Source: Clostridium sp. (GTDB lineage: Bacteria; Bacillota; Clostridia; Clostridiales; Clostridiaceae). From it: 64,000 bases of DNA. Under the pieces are notes generated by a model. It did no database searches, had not been told where the DNA came from, and saw nothing but the letters and a program-made list of their open reading frames with translations. The translations under genes were made by a program, and so were the position numbers. The stretch covers positions 1 to 64,000 of the forward strand of contig JALEZF010000007.1 in the NCBI GenBank assembly GCA_022773025.1, written 5' to 3'. Every line of letters starts with the position of its first letter. Position 1 is the first letter of the stretch. Shown here in pieces: positions 1 to 8,340 of the stretch.

Positions 1-78
1 CTTCCAAGGAGAATACTAAACTATAAAACTCCAGAAGAACTATTTGAAATGTATCTAGATAAAATCTATGCAATCTAA
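1..78 (+). mobile_element. 3' end of an IS30-family transposase gene (partial)
   Basis: Frame 1 is open from the first base to TAA at 76-78 and encodes 25 residues, beginning LPRRILNYKTPEELFE and ending DKIYAI. The LPR(K/R)-L-(x)-KTPEELFE-L-(D)-IY pattern is what I know from the extreme C-terminus of IS30-family transposases, after the DDE core. Only the tail is inside the window, so family assignment rests on this short motif. No intact left part can be judged. The remaining element must lie to the left of the window. Confidence 0.6.
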
Positions 79-146
79 GTAAATTCAAGTATTTAAGTCA
101 TAAACAGAAATTAGTTCAATTTGTTATTGCAATTTATAAAATATTA
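79..146. repeat. Possible right terminal inverted repeat of the IS30-type element
   Basis: Directly after the transposase stop lies an A+T-rich stretch containing GTTCAATTTGTTATTGCAAT at about 116-135. IS30-type elements usually end within about 100 bp after the transposase stop in an imperfect terminal repeat of 20-30 bp. The other end is outside the window, so the repeat and a target duplication cannot be confirmed. Confidence 0.3.
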
Positions 147-212
147 TTGATTATAGAAATTAAATATTTTAAACTATTTATATATGAAAAAAATAGATTA
201 GGAGGGCACAAA

Positions 213-707
213 ATGGCTAGTACATATTCATTTGACGTAGTTTCAGAGGTAAACATGCAGGAGGTTGACAATGCTGTAAACCAATCCTTAAAGGAGATTT
301 CTCAAAGATATGATTTTAAGGGAAGCAAATCAGAAATAGAAATAATAAAAGATGAAGAAGTTAAGATAGTTTCTGATGACGAATACAAATTAAATGCAGT
401 AATAGATATATTAAAGGGCAAGCTTATAAAGAGAGGCGTATCCCCTAAGGCTTTAGAATTTGGAAAAGTTGAGCATGGTTCTCTTGGAAGTGCTAGAGTA
501 AATGCAAAGATAGTCAATGGAATTTCCAAAGAAAAGGCTAAAGAAGTAGTAGCAGCTATAAAGGACAGCAAGATAAAGGTTCAAGCTCAGATATTAGATA
601 AACAAGTGAGAGTATCTGGAAAGAACAAGGATGATCTTCAAGAAATAATGCAGGTTTTAAAGGGAAAAGATTTTGGAATAGCACTTCAGTTCACAAATTA
701 TAGATAA
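213..707 (+). CDS. yajQ: YajQ/DUF520 family nucleotide-binding protein
   Basis: 164-residue protein beginning [20 protein letters not shown], the typical N-terminus of the YajQ (DUF520) family. YajQ members have two ferredoxin-like folds. They have been reported to bind nucleotides or RNA, and in some bacteria cyclic di-GMP; the role in clostridia is not settled. The start at 213 is chosen because an AGGAGGG box sits 6 bases upstream and the protein then has the usual family length. An upstream in-frame extension to 147 is not needed. It is a monocistronic gene placed just after the IS30-type tail. A weak inverted repeat follows at 733-768. Confidence 0.9.
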   Translation: MASTYSFDVVSEVNMQEVDNAVNQSLKEISQRYDFKGSKSEIEIIKDEEVKIVSDDEYKLNAVIDILKGKLIKRGVSPKALEFGKVEHGSLGSARVNAKIVNGISKEKAKEVVAAIKDSKIKVQAQILDKQVRVSGKNKDDLQEIMQVLKGKDFGIALQFTNYR

Positions 708-913
708 AAACTTAATTAAAGTTTTTATAAAAATTCCATGGCAGGGAGTATAAAATTACCTGTCATGGAGTAAAATCTATAATAGAGGGTGAAGTCGGAA
801 TTTAAATAATAAATAGATAAAAAAGTCCTTCAAAACAGTTGCTAAAATATTCTGAATAGTATATACTATTAGTAATAGATTTTCACCTAAAAAAAACTTA
901 AGGGGTGGTAAAA

Positions 914-1336
914 ATGATAAATGTATTCTGTAACAAGAGAGGTTCAGGTAAAACAAAAGCTTTAATAGATTTAGCTAACCAAAAGATCCATGATGCAAAC
1001 GGGCAAATGGTTTATATTGATGATGACAAAAGACCTATGTATAGTTTGGACAGAAGAATTAGATTTATCACAACTGAAGATTACGAAGTAAAAGACTGTA
1101 ATGAATTTTACGGCTTATTGTGCGGTATACTTTCGGGGAATTATGACATTGATATGATATTTGTTGATGGTTTGAACAATATTGTGTCCGGTTCCATGGA
1201 AGATATGGCACATTTATTTTGCAAATTAGAAAGTTTTTGCAAGAAAAACGGTGTGGAAATGTATATCAATTTGAATTCTGACATTGAAAAAGAAGGAATG
1301 CCTGAGTTTTTAAAAAAATATGTAAAGGCAGCCTAG
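914..1336 (+). CDS. Small P-loop NTPase-like protein, function unknown
   Basis: 140-residue protein with a Walker A-like motif at its very N-terminus (NKRGSGKTKALIDLAN) and a hydrophobic-D Walker B-like stretch (DMIFVDGLNN) near residue 95, giving a minimal P-loop fold. I do not recognise a named family with a known job. It lacks membrane segments and a signal peptide. The ATG at 914 is preferred over the GTG at 905 because GTG lies inside the ribosome-binding site (GGGGTGG). A terminator follows at 1377-1436, so it is probably transcribed alone between yajQ and tyrS. Confidence 0.75.
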   Translation: MINVFCNKRGSGKTKALIDLANQKIHDANGQMVYIDDDKRPMYSLDRRIRFITTEDYEVKDCNEFYGLLCGILSGNYDIDMIFVDGLNNIVSGSMEDMAHLFCKLESFCKKNGVEMYINLNSDIEKEGMPEFLKKYVKAA

Positions 1337-1376
1337 AAGGATAAAGTTACAAATGTTATAAGATCTCTATGTAAAG

Positions 1377-1436
1377 GTCTACTTGATTAGTGAAATTCTA
1401 AATTTCATTGGGAAATCAGGTAGACTTTTATTTTTA
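1377..1436 (+). terminator. Rho-independent terminator after the P-loop gene
   Basis: GTCTACTTGATT (from 1377) pairs with AATCAGGTAGAC (1414-1425), allowing a bulge. A T-rich tail follows (TTTTATTTTT). Confidence 0.75.
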
Positions 1437-1478
1437 GAAATTTACAGGTCTGTTTCTATATATAAATGCAAATTCATG

Positions 1479-1487
1479 TGATATAAT
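1479..1487 (+). promoter_or_regulatory. Extended -10 promoter of tyrS
   Basis: TGATATAAT, an extended -10 (TGnTATAAT) preceded by CATG. It lies 45 bases before the tyrS start. The same 9-mer recurs in front of many genes of this window. A clear -35 is not visible, as is common for extended -10 promoters. Confidence 0.6.
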
Positions 1488-1531
1488 AAAATAATTGATA
1501 AGACTATAGTGAATTTATAGGGAGGTATTAC

Positions 1532-2752
1532 ATGAGAAATGTATATGACATCCTTACGGAAAGAGGATACATAAAGCAGTTGACTCACGATAAGGAAATA
1601 AGAGAATTACTTGAAAAGGAAAAGGTAACTTTTTATATAGGTTTTGATCCTACAGCAGACAGCCTTCATGTAGGACACTTTATAGCTATGATGTTTATGG
1701 CGCATATGCAAAGAGCAGGTCATAGACCTATAGCTTTAGTAGGTGGGGGAACAGCTATGATTGGTGACCCTAGTGGAAGAACTGATATGAGACAGATGAT
1801 GACTAGGGAGACTATAGACCACAATGTAAGCTGTATTAAAAAGCAGATGGAAAAATTCATAGATTTCAGCGATGGAAAAGCTATCTTAGAAAATAATGCA
1901 GATTGGCTTTTAAAATTAAACTACATAGATTTTATAAGAGATATAGGTTCAGCCTTCTCAGTAAATAAAATGCTTACTGCAGAATGTTTCAAACAGAGAC
2001 TAGAAAAGGGATTATCATTCCTTGAGTTTAACTATATGTTAATGCAAGGTTACGATTTCCTTGTACTAAACAAGAAATATGGATGCTCAATGGAGCTTGG
2101 TGGAGATGACCAATGGTCAAACATGCTTGCAGGGGTAGATCTTATAAGAAGAAAAGAACAAAAACAGGCTTATGCTATGACTTGCACACTTCTTACAACT
2201 AGTGAAGGCAAAAAGATGGGTAAAACTCAAAATGGAGCTTTATGGCTTGATCCAGAAAAGACATCTCCATATGAATTTTATCAATACTGGAGAAATGTTC
2301 AAGACGCTGACGTTAAAAAGTGCTTATCACTTTTAACTTTTGTGCCAATGGATAAAGTTAATGAGCTATGTGCTGTAGAAGGCGCTGCTATAAACGAAGC
2401 TAAGAAAGTTTTAGCTTACGAAGTTACAAAGCTTATACATGGCGAAGAAGAAGCTAAAAAGGCTATGGAAGCAGCAGAAGCATTATTCTCAGGAGGAAAC
2501 AATATGAACAATGTTCCTACTGTTGAAGTTTCAAGAGAAAAGCTAGATACAGCTTTATTAGATATTCTTACAGAAGGTGGAATAATACCATCTAAAGCAG
2601 AAGGAAAGAGAATCATAAAACAAAATGGTTTATCTTTAAATGATGAAAAAGTTACAGATATATATAGAAACTTAGTAGAAGAAGACTTTACAGATGGAGT
2701 GGCTTTAGTGAAAAAGGGCAAGAAGAGCTACCATAAGCTTCAACTAGTATAG
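1532..2752 (+). CDS. tyrS: Tyrosyl-tRNA synthetase
   Basis: 406-residue class I aminoacyl-tRNA synthetase that charges tRNA-Tyr in the cytoplasm. The HIGH-like motif is seen as HVGH within [16 protein letters not shown] near residue 43. The KMSKS loop is KMGKT near residue 230, the form typical of the TyrZ-like branch. The motif [22 protein letters not shown] carries tyrosine-binding residues. The C-terminus ends in an S4-like RNA-binding domain (VTDIYRN and SYHKLQLV region). The start has GGGAGG 9 bases upstream. Unlike many Firmicute tyrS genes, no T-box leader is visible in the 195-base gap before it. Confidence 0.96.
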   Translation: MRNVYDILTERGYIKQLTHDKEIRELLEKEKVTFYIGFDPTADSLHVGHFIAMMFMAHMQRAGHRPIALVGGGTAMIGDPSGRTDMRQMMTRETIDHNVSCIKKQMEKFIDFSDGKAILENNADWLLKLNYIDFIRDIGSAFSVNKMLTAECFKQRLEKGLSFLEFNYMLMQGYDFLVLNKKYGCSMELGGDDQWSNMLAGVDLIRRKEQKQAYAMTCTLLTTSEGKKMGKTQNGALWLDPEKTSPYEFYQYWRNVQDADVKKCLSLLTFVPMDKVNELCAVEGAAINEAKKVLAYEVTKLIHGEEEAKKAMEAAEALFSGGNNMNNVPTVEVSREKLDTALLDILTEGGIIPSKAEGKRIIKQNGLSLNDEKVTDIYRNLVEEDFTDGVALVKKGKKSYHKLQLV

Positions 2753-2760
2753 TTAAAATC

Positions 2761-2812
2761 AATGGGAGCATGGCAAAACTATAAAGGATTTTGCCGTACT
2801 TCCATTTTTTAA
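2761..2812 (+). terminator. Terminator after tyrS
   Basis: AATGGGAGCATGGCAAA pairs with TTTGCCGTACTTCCATT (imperfect middle), followed by TTTT. The strong stem closes the tyrS transcript. Confidence 0.8.
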
Positions 2813-2825
2813 ATGGACATAATTG

Positions 2826-2834
2826 TGATATAAT
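2826..2834 (+). promoter_or_regulatory. Extended -10 promoter of the metallophosphoesterase gene
   Basis: TGATATAAT preceded by TTG, located 88 bases before the start of the next gene and just after the tyrS terminator. Confidence 0.5.
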
Positions 2835-2921
2835 CTAAATGGATAAAATATTATAAACTAGTTATGCAAGGCTAGGAAATATTTATGAAACGATACAATC
2901 TAAAACGAAAGGTGATGACAT

Positions 2922-3608
2922 ATGGCTTTATATGCTATTTCAGACCTTCATCTTGCTTTAAATGGCGAAAAGCCAATGGATATTTTCGGCCAGCATTGGA
3001 ATAAGCATGATGAAAAAATAAAAGAAAACTGGATTAGAACAGTTAAAGAAGAAGATACAGTTTTGATAGCTGGAGATATATCTTGGTCTATGAAAATGGA
3101 AGAAGGACTTATGGACCTAGAGTGGATTCATAATCTTCCAGGAAGAAAGATTATATCAAAAGGAAATCATGATTATTGGTGGACTACAATCTCAAAGCTC
3201 AGAGCTTTATATGAGGATATGGATTTCATACAAAATAATTATTATACATATGAAAATTGGGCTATATGCGGAACCAGAGGATGGATATGCAAAGGTGCTA
3301 CTGGTTTTACTGCCCATGATGAGAAGATATATTGTAGAGAGAATATAAGGCTTACATTATCTTTAGAACAGGCATCTAAGGATGGATATAAAGATATCAT
3401 TGTTATGATGCATTATCCTCCTAAATTTAATGAGACTCAGGAAACTTTGTATACAGAAACTTTCAAAAAATATGGGGTAAAGAAGGTTATATATGGGCAT
3501 CTTCATGGAGCAGGTCTAAAAAATGCTTTAAATGGAGTATATGATGGAATAGAATATATAATGACTTCTTGTGACTTTCTTGACTTTGAACCTATTAAAA
3601 TATTATAA
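2922..3608 (+). CDS. Calcineurin-like metallophosphoesterase
   Basis: 228-residue soluble protein with the full set of dimetal phosphoesterase motifs in order: D-x-H (ISDLHLA, residues 6-12), GD (AGDISWS), GNHD (KGNHDYWW), MHYPP and GHLHG near the C-terminus. These residues bind two metal ions and hydrolyse phosphoester bonds. The substrate cannot be read from sequence, but the family also holds nucleotide phosphatases and phosphodiesterases. It starts after AAAGGTGATGAC. The next gene, a (p)ppGpp synthetase, starts 46 bases after its stop with no terminator between, so the two are probably co-transcribed. A link to nucleotide-signal turnover is a guess. Confidence 0.88.
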   Translation: MALYAISDLHLALNGEKPMDIFGQHWNKHDEKIKENWIRTVKEEDTVLIAGDISWSMKMEEGLMDLEWIHNLPGRKIISKGNHDYWWTTISKLRALYEDMDFIQNNYYTYENWAICGTRGWICKGATGFTAHDEKIYCRENIRLTLSLEQASKDGYKDIIVMMHYPPKFNETQETLYTETFKKYGVKKVIYGHLHGAGLKNALNGVYDGIEYIMTSCDFLDFEPIKIL

Positions 3609-3654
3609 GATACACAAGAGCGGAAAGAGAAAAACAATAAGAGGGTGAAATATC

Positions 3655-4443
3655 ATGGCAATAATGGAATGGAAGAGTTTTTTAACACCATACGAACAGG
3701 CTGTAGAGGAACTTAAGGTAAAGCTTAGGGGCATAAGAAAAGAATATAGAAGGACGAATGAATATTCACCTATAGAGTTTGTAACGGGAAGAGTAAAGGA
3801 AGTTTCATCTATACTTGAAAAGGCTAATAAATTTAACATTCCTTTAGATAGATTACAGTATGAGATGGAAGACATCGCTGGCGTGAGAATCATGTGTCAG
3901 TTTGTAGATGACATAGAAAAAGTTGTTGAGATAATTAGAGGCAGAAGAGACATGCAGATAATGTATGAAAAGGACTATATAGCAAACGTGAAAGAAAGCG
4001 GTTATAGAAGCTATCACGTTATTATAAAATATCCTGTAAATATGGCAGAGGGAACTACAGAAATATTAGCTGAGTTTCAGATAAGAACTCTAGCCATGAA
4101 CTTTTGGGCTACTATAGAACATTCTTTAAACTATAAATATAAACAGCAGATTCCAGAGGAGATAAAGCTGAAGCTTAAAAGCGCAGCTGATGCAGCTCAT
4201 AGACTTGATGAAGAAATGACGGAAATAAAGGAAGAGATAAAGGATGCACAAAAGCTTTTTGAAGTAAAATCAGACATAATATCTAGCATAATGAATAGAA
4301 TTCTTACTTTAAGTTCTTTAAATAAAGTTCAGGAAGCATATAGATATGAGGCTAAGCTAAATAAACTTATAGGGCAGGGAGAAGTATGGGAGTTAAACAA
4401 CCTTCTTGAATCTGTAAGCAAAGAAGTTGAGAAGTATAGATAG
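3655..4443 (+). CDS. relQ: Small alarmone synthetase, RelQ/YjbM-type GTP pyrophosphokinase
   Basis: 262-residue protein consisting of a RelA/SpoT synthetase domain followed by a helical C-terminus. Diagnostic segments are EDIAGVRIMCQFVDD, the Y-x-SYH segment (ESGYRSYHVIIKYPV) and AEFQIRTLAMNFWATIEH, the last carrying the Glu and Gln of the pyrophosphate-transfer site. There is no HD hydrolase domain and no TGS or ACT region, so it can make (p)ppGpp but not degrade it. Length and architecture fit RelQ (YjbM) rather than the long Rel protein. Start ATG at 3655 follows GAGGGTG. A terminator follows at 4497-4532. Confidence 0.92.
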   Translation: MAIMEWKSFLTPYEQAVEELKVKLRGIRKEYRRTNEYSPIEFVTGRVKEVSSILEKANKFNIPLDRLQYEMEDIAGVRIMCQFVDDIEKVVEIIRGRRDMQIMYEKDYIANVKESGYRSYHVIIKYPVNMAEGTTEILAEFQIRTLAMNFWATIEHSLNYKYKQQIPEEIKLKLKSAADAAHRLDEEMTEIKEEIKDAQKLFEVKSDIISSIMNRILTLSSLNKVQEAYRYEAKLNKLIGQGEVWELNNLLESVSKEVEKYR

Positions 4444-4496
4444 GTATATTTTCATCTAAGATTTCAATGAAGACTCAATAGATAAATAAGACGTAG

Positions 4497-4532
4497 AATA
4501 AACCTTGGTATATAGCCAAGGTTTATTTTATA
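4497..4532 (+). terminator. Terminator after relQ
   Basis: AATAAACCTTGG (4497-4508) and CCAAGGTTTATT (4516-4527) form a perfect 12-bp stem with a TTTTATATTT tail. Confidence 0.85.
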
Positions 4533-4552
4533 TTTAAAATTTAACCATGTTA

Positions 4553-4561
4553 TGATATAAT
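4553..4561 (+). promoter_or_regulatory. Extended -10 promoter of the repeat-AAA-VWA cluster
   Basis: TGATATAAT preceded by GTTA, 44 bases before the first gene of the three-gene cluster and directly after the relQ terminator. Confidence 0.55.
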
Positions 4562-4605
4562 ATCTTGTATTTACAAATAATAATTATCGATAAGAGGGTG
4601 AGAGA

Positions 4606-5388
4606 ATGGAAGAGGAAGTTTTAATTATAAAACAACTGCAAGATAATCCTTTTTCAATAAAGAATATAGATAATCCTACAGAAGAAATGAAAATAGCTGC
4701 AGTTTCATCAAATCCATCAGCTATTCAGTACATAAAGGAACAATCAAGAAATCTTAGAGAGATTGCAGTAAAGAAAAATCCAATGACCATAGAATACATG
4801 GAAAATCCTGAAGAACAAATATGCCTTTTAGCAGTTACGGCTTCATGGAATGCCCTAAAGTATATAAAGAATCCATCAAAAGATGTTATGGAGAAAGCTC
4901 TAGCCATGAAAGGATGGGCTATACAGTATATTAAAGATCCATCTGAGGATTTAGAGATTAAAGCAGTTCAAACGGACTGTGATGCCATAAAATATATAAA
5001 GAATCCTACAGAAAAAACTCAAATAGAAGCTGTAAAGAATTATTGGAGCGTAATAAAGTTTATAGAAGAACCGTCTTTAAATACAAAAATAGAAGCTGTA
5101 CGTCAAAATGAAGAAGCAATAAGATATATAGACGCTGTAGAGGATCATGAAGTTAAAGCGCTTCTAAAAGGAAACTTAAAAATCCTAAAGTATATATATG
5201 ATGATGTGGAAGAAAATCTTATAGAAGAAGTTTTAATTGAAAAAATGTCTTGTGAAGAACCAGATAAGACTTATATAAAGGACTTTTTGAATTTGGAAGT
5301 GCTAGTTATGAATAAGCTTGCGTTTATAAATGAGTACGGTAGCAAAAAAGTGAAGCAGTCCGTAATGGACTACACTTTATCACTATAA
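4606..5388 (+). CDS. Protein of eight 22-residue helical repeats, function unknown
   Basis: 260 residues, largely built from about eight tandem repeats of 22 residues between residues 17 and 193. The pattern is I-x-YI-K-x-P-(S/T)-E-x-x-x-x-x-AV-(x6)-A. Examples are IQYIKDPSEDLEIKAVQTDC and IKYIKNPTEKTQIEAVKNYW. The repeats resemble DUF4116-type helical repeats and suggest an elongated protein-binding scaffold. There is no signal peptide or membrane segment. It is the first gene of an apparent operon with a MoxR-like ATPase (21 bases downstream) and a VWA/HExxH protein, so it could be an adaptor or substrate-recognition part. I do not know a tested function. Confidence 0.8.
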   Translation: MEEEVLIIKQLQDNPFSIKNIDNPTEEMKIAAVSSNPSAIQYIKEQSRNLREIAVKKNPMTIEYMENPEEQICLLAVTASWNALKYIKNPSKDVMEKALAMKGWAIQYIKDPSEDLEIKAVQTDCDAIKYIKNPTEKTQIEAVKNYWSVIKFIEEPSLNTKIEAVRQNEEAIRYIDAVEDHEVKALLKGNLKILKYIYDDVEENLIEEVLIEKMSCEEPDKTYIKDFLNLEVLVMNKLAFINEYGSKKVKQSVMDYTLSL

Positions 5389-5409
5389 TGAGGAAAGGCG
5401 GAAAGAAAA

Positions 5410-6528
5410 TTGAATTTTAATGAAGCATTGAAAACCATAGATTTAATCATCAAAAGCCAGTCTGTTCCTCTTTTAGTGGGAGAGAGTGGTATTGGAAAGA
5501 CAGCACTTACAAAGGAACTTTGCAGAAAAAATTCCTATCATCTTGTAAATATAGATGCCAACCTTTTAAAAGAGGGTGAGATAGGAGGCCTTCCAACGGT
5601 AGAAGAGTATAGCTTTTACGATAAGGGAAGAAGCATAAAAGGCAGGAAAACAGTGTATGCCATGCATACGAAACTTTTAGAAGTAGAAGAGTATTTGAGA
5701 GAAAATCCAGAAAAGGAAGTTATGCTTTTTATTGATGAAATAAATAGATGTGACCACAATGTTCAGCAAGAGCTTATGAATCTTATACTTAATAGAGAAA
5801 TAAATAGTTATTATCTAAAGGAGGCTGTCCACGTAATGGCAGCTATGAATCCATCAAATAAATATGATGCTTTTGAAGATACAGAATATGAAGTTGTAGA
5901 TATGGATGAAGCTCAAGAAAATAGATTTGTGTGGGTTTATATGGAGTCAAACTTTAAAGATTGGATAAGCTGGGGAGCAGAGAGAGGGGATATACATCCT
6001 CATATATTAGAGTTTATATCAGTATTTCCTCAGTATCTTCATAGACCAAAGGCAAAGGACACAGTGAAGGCAACTCCGAGAAGTTGGGAGAGAGTTTCAA
6101 AGGCATACAATGTGTATTTAAAAAATAAGGAGTCCTATAGTAAAAATATATTCTACAATGTAGTAAAAGGCAATGTGGGGGGAGAAATAGCTCAAGATTT
6201 CATTAGTTACATAAGCGATTACAAGCCTATGCCTATAAGAGCAGAAGAGTTATTCTCAAACCAGGTCATGCCTTCAAATGTGAAGGATATAATACTTAAA
6301 GAAGGACATGCAAGACTATATATAATGGCAAAAAATCTTCTTATGTATTTAGACAAGGAAAAGCATGAGGAAAAGGATATAAATATTTTCAGTAATGTTC
6401 TAAAGTGCTATCCTGTAGATCTTAGAATATCAATAATGAAAGATATAAGGGCTGATTATAAAGACGGAATTTATAAAGAACTTTTAGAGGATGATGATTT
6501 TATAAATGCTTTCTTTGAATGTTATTAA
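5410..6528 (+). CDS. MoxR-like AAA+ ATPase of the VWA cluster
   Basis: 372-residue AAA+ protein. Walker A is GESGIGKT (residues 24-31), Walker B is MLFIDEINR (residues 105-113), and a sensor-1-type AAMNPSN follows. MoxR-type ATPases act as chaperones, often with VWA-domain partners encoded next door, to remodel or insert metal into client proteins. The start is TTG at 5410 after AGGAAAGGCGGAAAG. The next gene starts 12 bases after its stop, with GGGTG as ribosome-binding site. Only the ATPase assignment is secure; the client is unknown. Confidence 0.85.
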   Translation: MNFNEALKTIDLIIKSQSVPLLVGESGIGKTALTKELCRKNSYHLVNIDANLLKEGEIGGLPTVEEYSFYDKGRSIKGRKTVYAMHTKLLEVEEYLRENPEKEVMLFIDEINRCDHNVQQELMNLILNREINSYYLKEAVHVMAAMNPSNKYDAFEDTEYEVVDMDEAQENRFVWVYMESNFKDWISWGAERGDIHPHILEFISVFPQYLHRPKAKDTVKATPRSWERVSKAYNVYLKNKESYSKNIFYNVVKGNVGGEIAQDFISYISDYKPMPIRAEELFSNQVMPSNVKDIILKEGHARLYIMAKNLLMYLDKEKHEEKDINIFSNVLKCYPVDLRISIMKDIRADYKDGIYKELLEDDDFINAFFECY

Positions 6529-6540
6529 AAGGGTGATATC

Positions 6541-7908
6541 ATGAGCAATTTTACGTATTATGATAAAGAAAAATCTAATCTTTACAAGGAAGCGGCTGAG
6601 TTTAATAGCCCAAAGGATATAGATTCACAGTTTAAGATTAAGTTTTTTTCTCTTATAGAAAAGTGTAATCTTAAACTTATGACTGGTAAAGATAGCTTTT
6701 TTGGAAACTTTATGTTGAATGTAAAAAAGCAGGCTTCCCTAGGATTGAAGTGGCCCATAGAAACTACAAGAACTTCTAAGGATTTTATAATGAAATTCGA
6801 TGTAAAGGCATGCCTTGAGCTTACTGAGTGGGAAATGCAAGGACTTATAAAGCATGAGATTTATCACATAATGTATTCTCATTATGATAGGGCGCAGGCT
6901 TTAGAAGGGAGATACAGAAAATCAGCCATAAATATTGCCATGGATGTATCAGTGAATCAATATATAAACTATCCGCCAAGCTTTACCTACACCATAGACA
7001 AGGTGAATTTTCTTTATAATTTAACTTTGAAAAAAGGTCGTTCCTTTGAAGAGTATGCCTTAAAGCTTAATGAAGTCATGAAGGACTATAAACTTGGAAA
7101 AGCTGAGGATAAAAGTGATATATATGACATGGAGCTTGTTCATGACAGTTGGAGAAAATCTGATGTTTTAAACAAAGAGTATAATGAGGACCTTGTAAAA
7201 ATTATGGCTAAACGAGCAGTTAAAGATGGCAATGTTCCAGAAGGACTAGAAGCTATATTAGGGGCTCTAGAAATGAAAGCAGAAATAAGCTGGAGCAATT
7301 ACCTAAAAAGGCTTGTAATGACCATGCCTCATGGATATAAGAAGACTATAACTAGGAAGGATAGAAGACAGCCTGAAAGGCTTGACCTTAGAGGAAATCT
7401 AAGAGACAGAGTAGCAAATATCCTCCTTGTTATGGACATAAGTGGTTCTATAACCACAGGTGAAATACGTAACATTTTGAAGGAAGTTTTTGAGATACTA
7501 AAGAGCTGTAAAGCTAATATAAAAATAGCTGAATGTGACGATAAAGTTAGAAGGATTTACGATATAAGGTATCTAAAGGATATAAAGCCTAGATTAGATA
7601 AGACTGGAGCTACCGCTTTTTCTCCACTGTTTTCCTATGTAAAGGAGCAAAATTTAAAGGATACTTTGGTAGTTTACTTTACAGATGGACTTGGAGAAAA
7701 GGAGCTGAAAGTCAAGCCTGTGAACTATAAAACCATATGGGTTCTTACAGGAAAGGAAAAAGAAATTTCTTTAGAGAAGCCTTATGGAAGGGTCCTAAGC
7801 CTAAAGAATAAAAGAGAATATGATGAAGATAAGGTTGGTATTCACATAGCTAGAGATATGATACATGATATACAAGGAGAAGTCAGCGTACTGACCTTTG
7901 ATTTATAA
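6541..7908 (+). CDS. HExxH metallopeptidase-like plus VWA domain protein (DUF2201-like)
   Basis: 455-residue protein. The N-terminal half carries a zinc-peptidase-type motif HEIYH (residues 105-109) within GLIKHEIYHIMYSHY. The C-terminal half is a von Willebrand A-like domain with the MIDAS start DISGS (residues 299-303) and a later TDG (YFTDGLGEKE). This arrangement matches putative metallopeptidase/VWA-like proteins of the DUF2201 type encoded next to MoxR-like ATPases. There is no signal peptide, so it is cytoplasmic. With the repeat protein and the ATPase it probably forms one machine that acts on an unknown client. Proteolysis is unproven. Confidence 0.83.
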   Translation: MSNFTYYDKEKSNLYKEAAEFNSPKDIDSQFKIKFFSLIEKCNLKLMTGKDSFFGNFMLNVKKQASLGLKWPIETTRTSKDFIMKFDVKACLELTEWEMQGLIKHEIYHIMYSHYDRAQALEGRYRKSAINIAMDVSVNQYINYPPSFTYTIDKVNFLYNLTLKKGRSFEEYALKLNEVMKDYKLGKAEDKSDIYDMELVHDSWRKSDVLNKEYNEDLVKIMAKRAVKDGNVPEGLEAILGALEMKAEISWSNYLKRLVMTMPHGYKKTITRKDRRQPERLDLRGNLRDRVANILLVMDISGSITTGEIRNILKEVFEILKSCKANIKIAECDDKVRRIYDIRYLKDIKPRLDKTGATAFSPLFSYVKEQNLKDTLVVYFTDGLGEKELKVKPVNYKTIWVLTGKEKEISLEKPYGRVLSLKNKREYDEDKVGIHIARDMIHDIQGEVSVLTFDL

Positions 7909-7967
7909 ACTTAATTTCTAGTTTAAAGTTAAGTTTTAAATTTGTTTGAAACTAGGAAAGAAAAATA

Positions 7968-7999
7968 AAGGGATTAGATTCATAAAAATCTAATCCCTT
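7968..7999. terminator. Bidirectional terminator between the VWA gene and the HesB selenoprotein gene
   Basis: AAGGGATTAGATT and AATCTAATCCCTT form a perfect 13-bp stem. T-rich flanks lie on both strands, serving the two convergent genes. Confidence 0.85.
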
Positions 8000-8013
8000 G
8001 TTTTATGTTTGAA

Positions 8014-8340
8014 TTAGTGACAGCTTCCTCCACAAGAAGAACATCCGCCTTCAGCCTTAACTACAGGCTCAAGAGATAATCCCCTGCCATTTTCAGCTTC
8101 ACAAGTAACGTTGAATCCACCGAAATCTTCAACTAAAGATTTGTCAACTAGTATAGTTACGTCTTCAATCTTTGTAACGTCATCATTTTCTTTTTGTTCA
8201 TCCAGAACAAGATTAAACATAGGACCGCTTCAGCCCATTCCTGCTAAATTTATTCTTACTGTGTTATTTTCTACCTTATTGTCTTCAAGTAATTGTTTGA
8301 AATCCTTGAAAGCAACATCGCTCATATTAACTGCGCTCAT
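8014..8340 (-). CDS. HesB/IscA-like selenoprotein (Sec37 encoded by TGA)
   Basis: 108-residue HesB/IscA-like protein, the Fe-S-carrier type fold. An in-frame TGA (8230-8232, complement) falls at residue 37 in the context NLAGMG-U-SGPMFNLV. In the neighbouring paralogue the same position is TGC (Cys), within NLAGFG-C-SGPMFNLV, so TGA is read as selenocysteine rather than a stop. This position corresponds to the first conserved Cys of IscA proteins. The C-terminus is CSSCGGSCH, supplying the remaining ligands. Start ATG at 8340 follows AAGAAAGAGAGTG, the same leader as the paralogue. A SECIS-like hairpin follows the TGA. HesB-like selenoproteins are known from genome surveys, but the function of this one is unproven. 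Without Sec decoding the gene would be miscalled as a 68-residue fragment. Confidence 0.9.
8194..8210 (-). promoter_or_regulatory. Bacterial SECIS element of the HesB-like selenoprotein
   Basis: In the message, TTGTTC-TGGAT-GAACAA starts 19 nt after the UGA. It is a perfect 6-bp stem whose 5-nt apical loop carries G at its second and third positions. Spacing and loop agree with known bacterial SECIS rules. The Cys paralogue has lost the palindrome at this place. Confidence 0.75.

Noticed and set aside
733..768. Inverted repeat after yajQ as a terminator
   Set aside because: The stem (TCCATGGCAGG/CCTGTCATGGA) is imperfect and lacks a T-run, so termination is doubtful.
1337..1531. T-box leader in front of tyrS
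   Set aside because: No T-box sequence (GGTGG(A/T)ACCGCG) or specifier stem is present in the 195-base gap; only the preceding gene's terminator and a promoter box are visible.
8014..8220. 68-residue minus-strand reading frame as a separate short gene
   Set aside because: It is the downstream part of the HesB-like selenoprotein gene, which begins at 8340 and reads through a Sec TGA.
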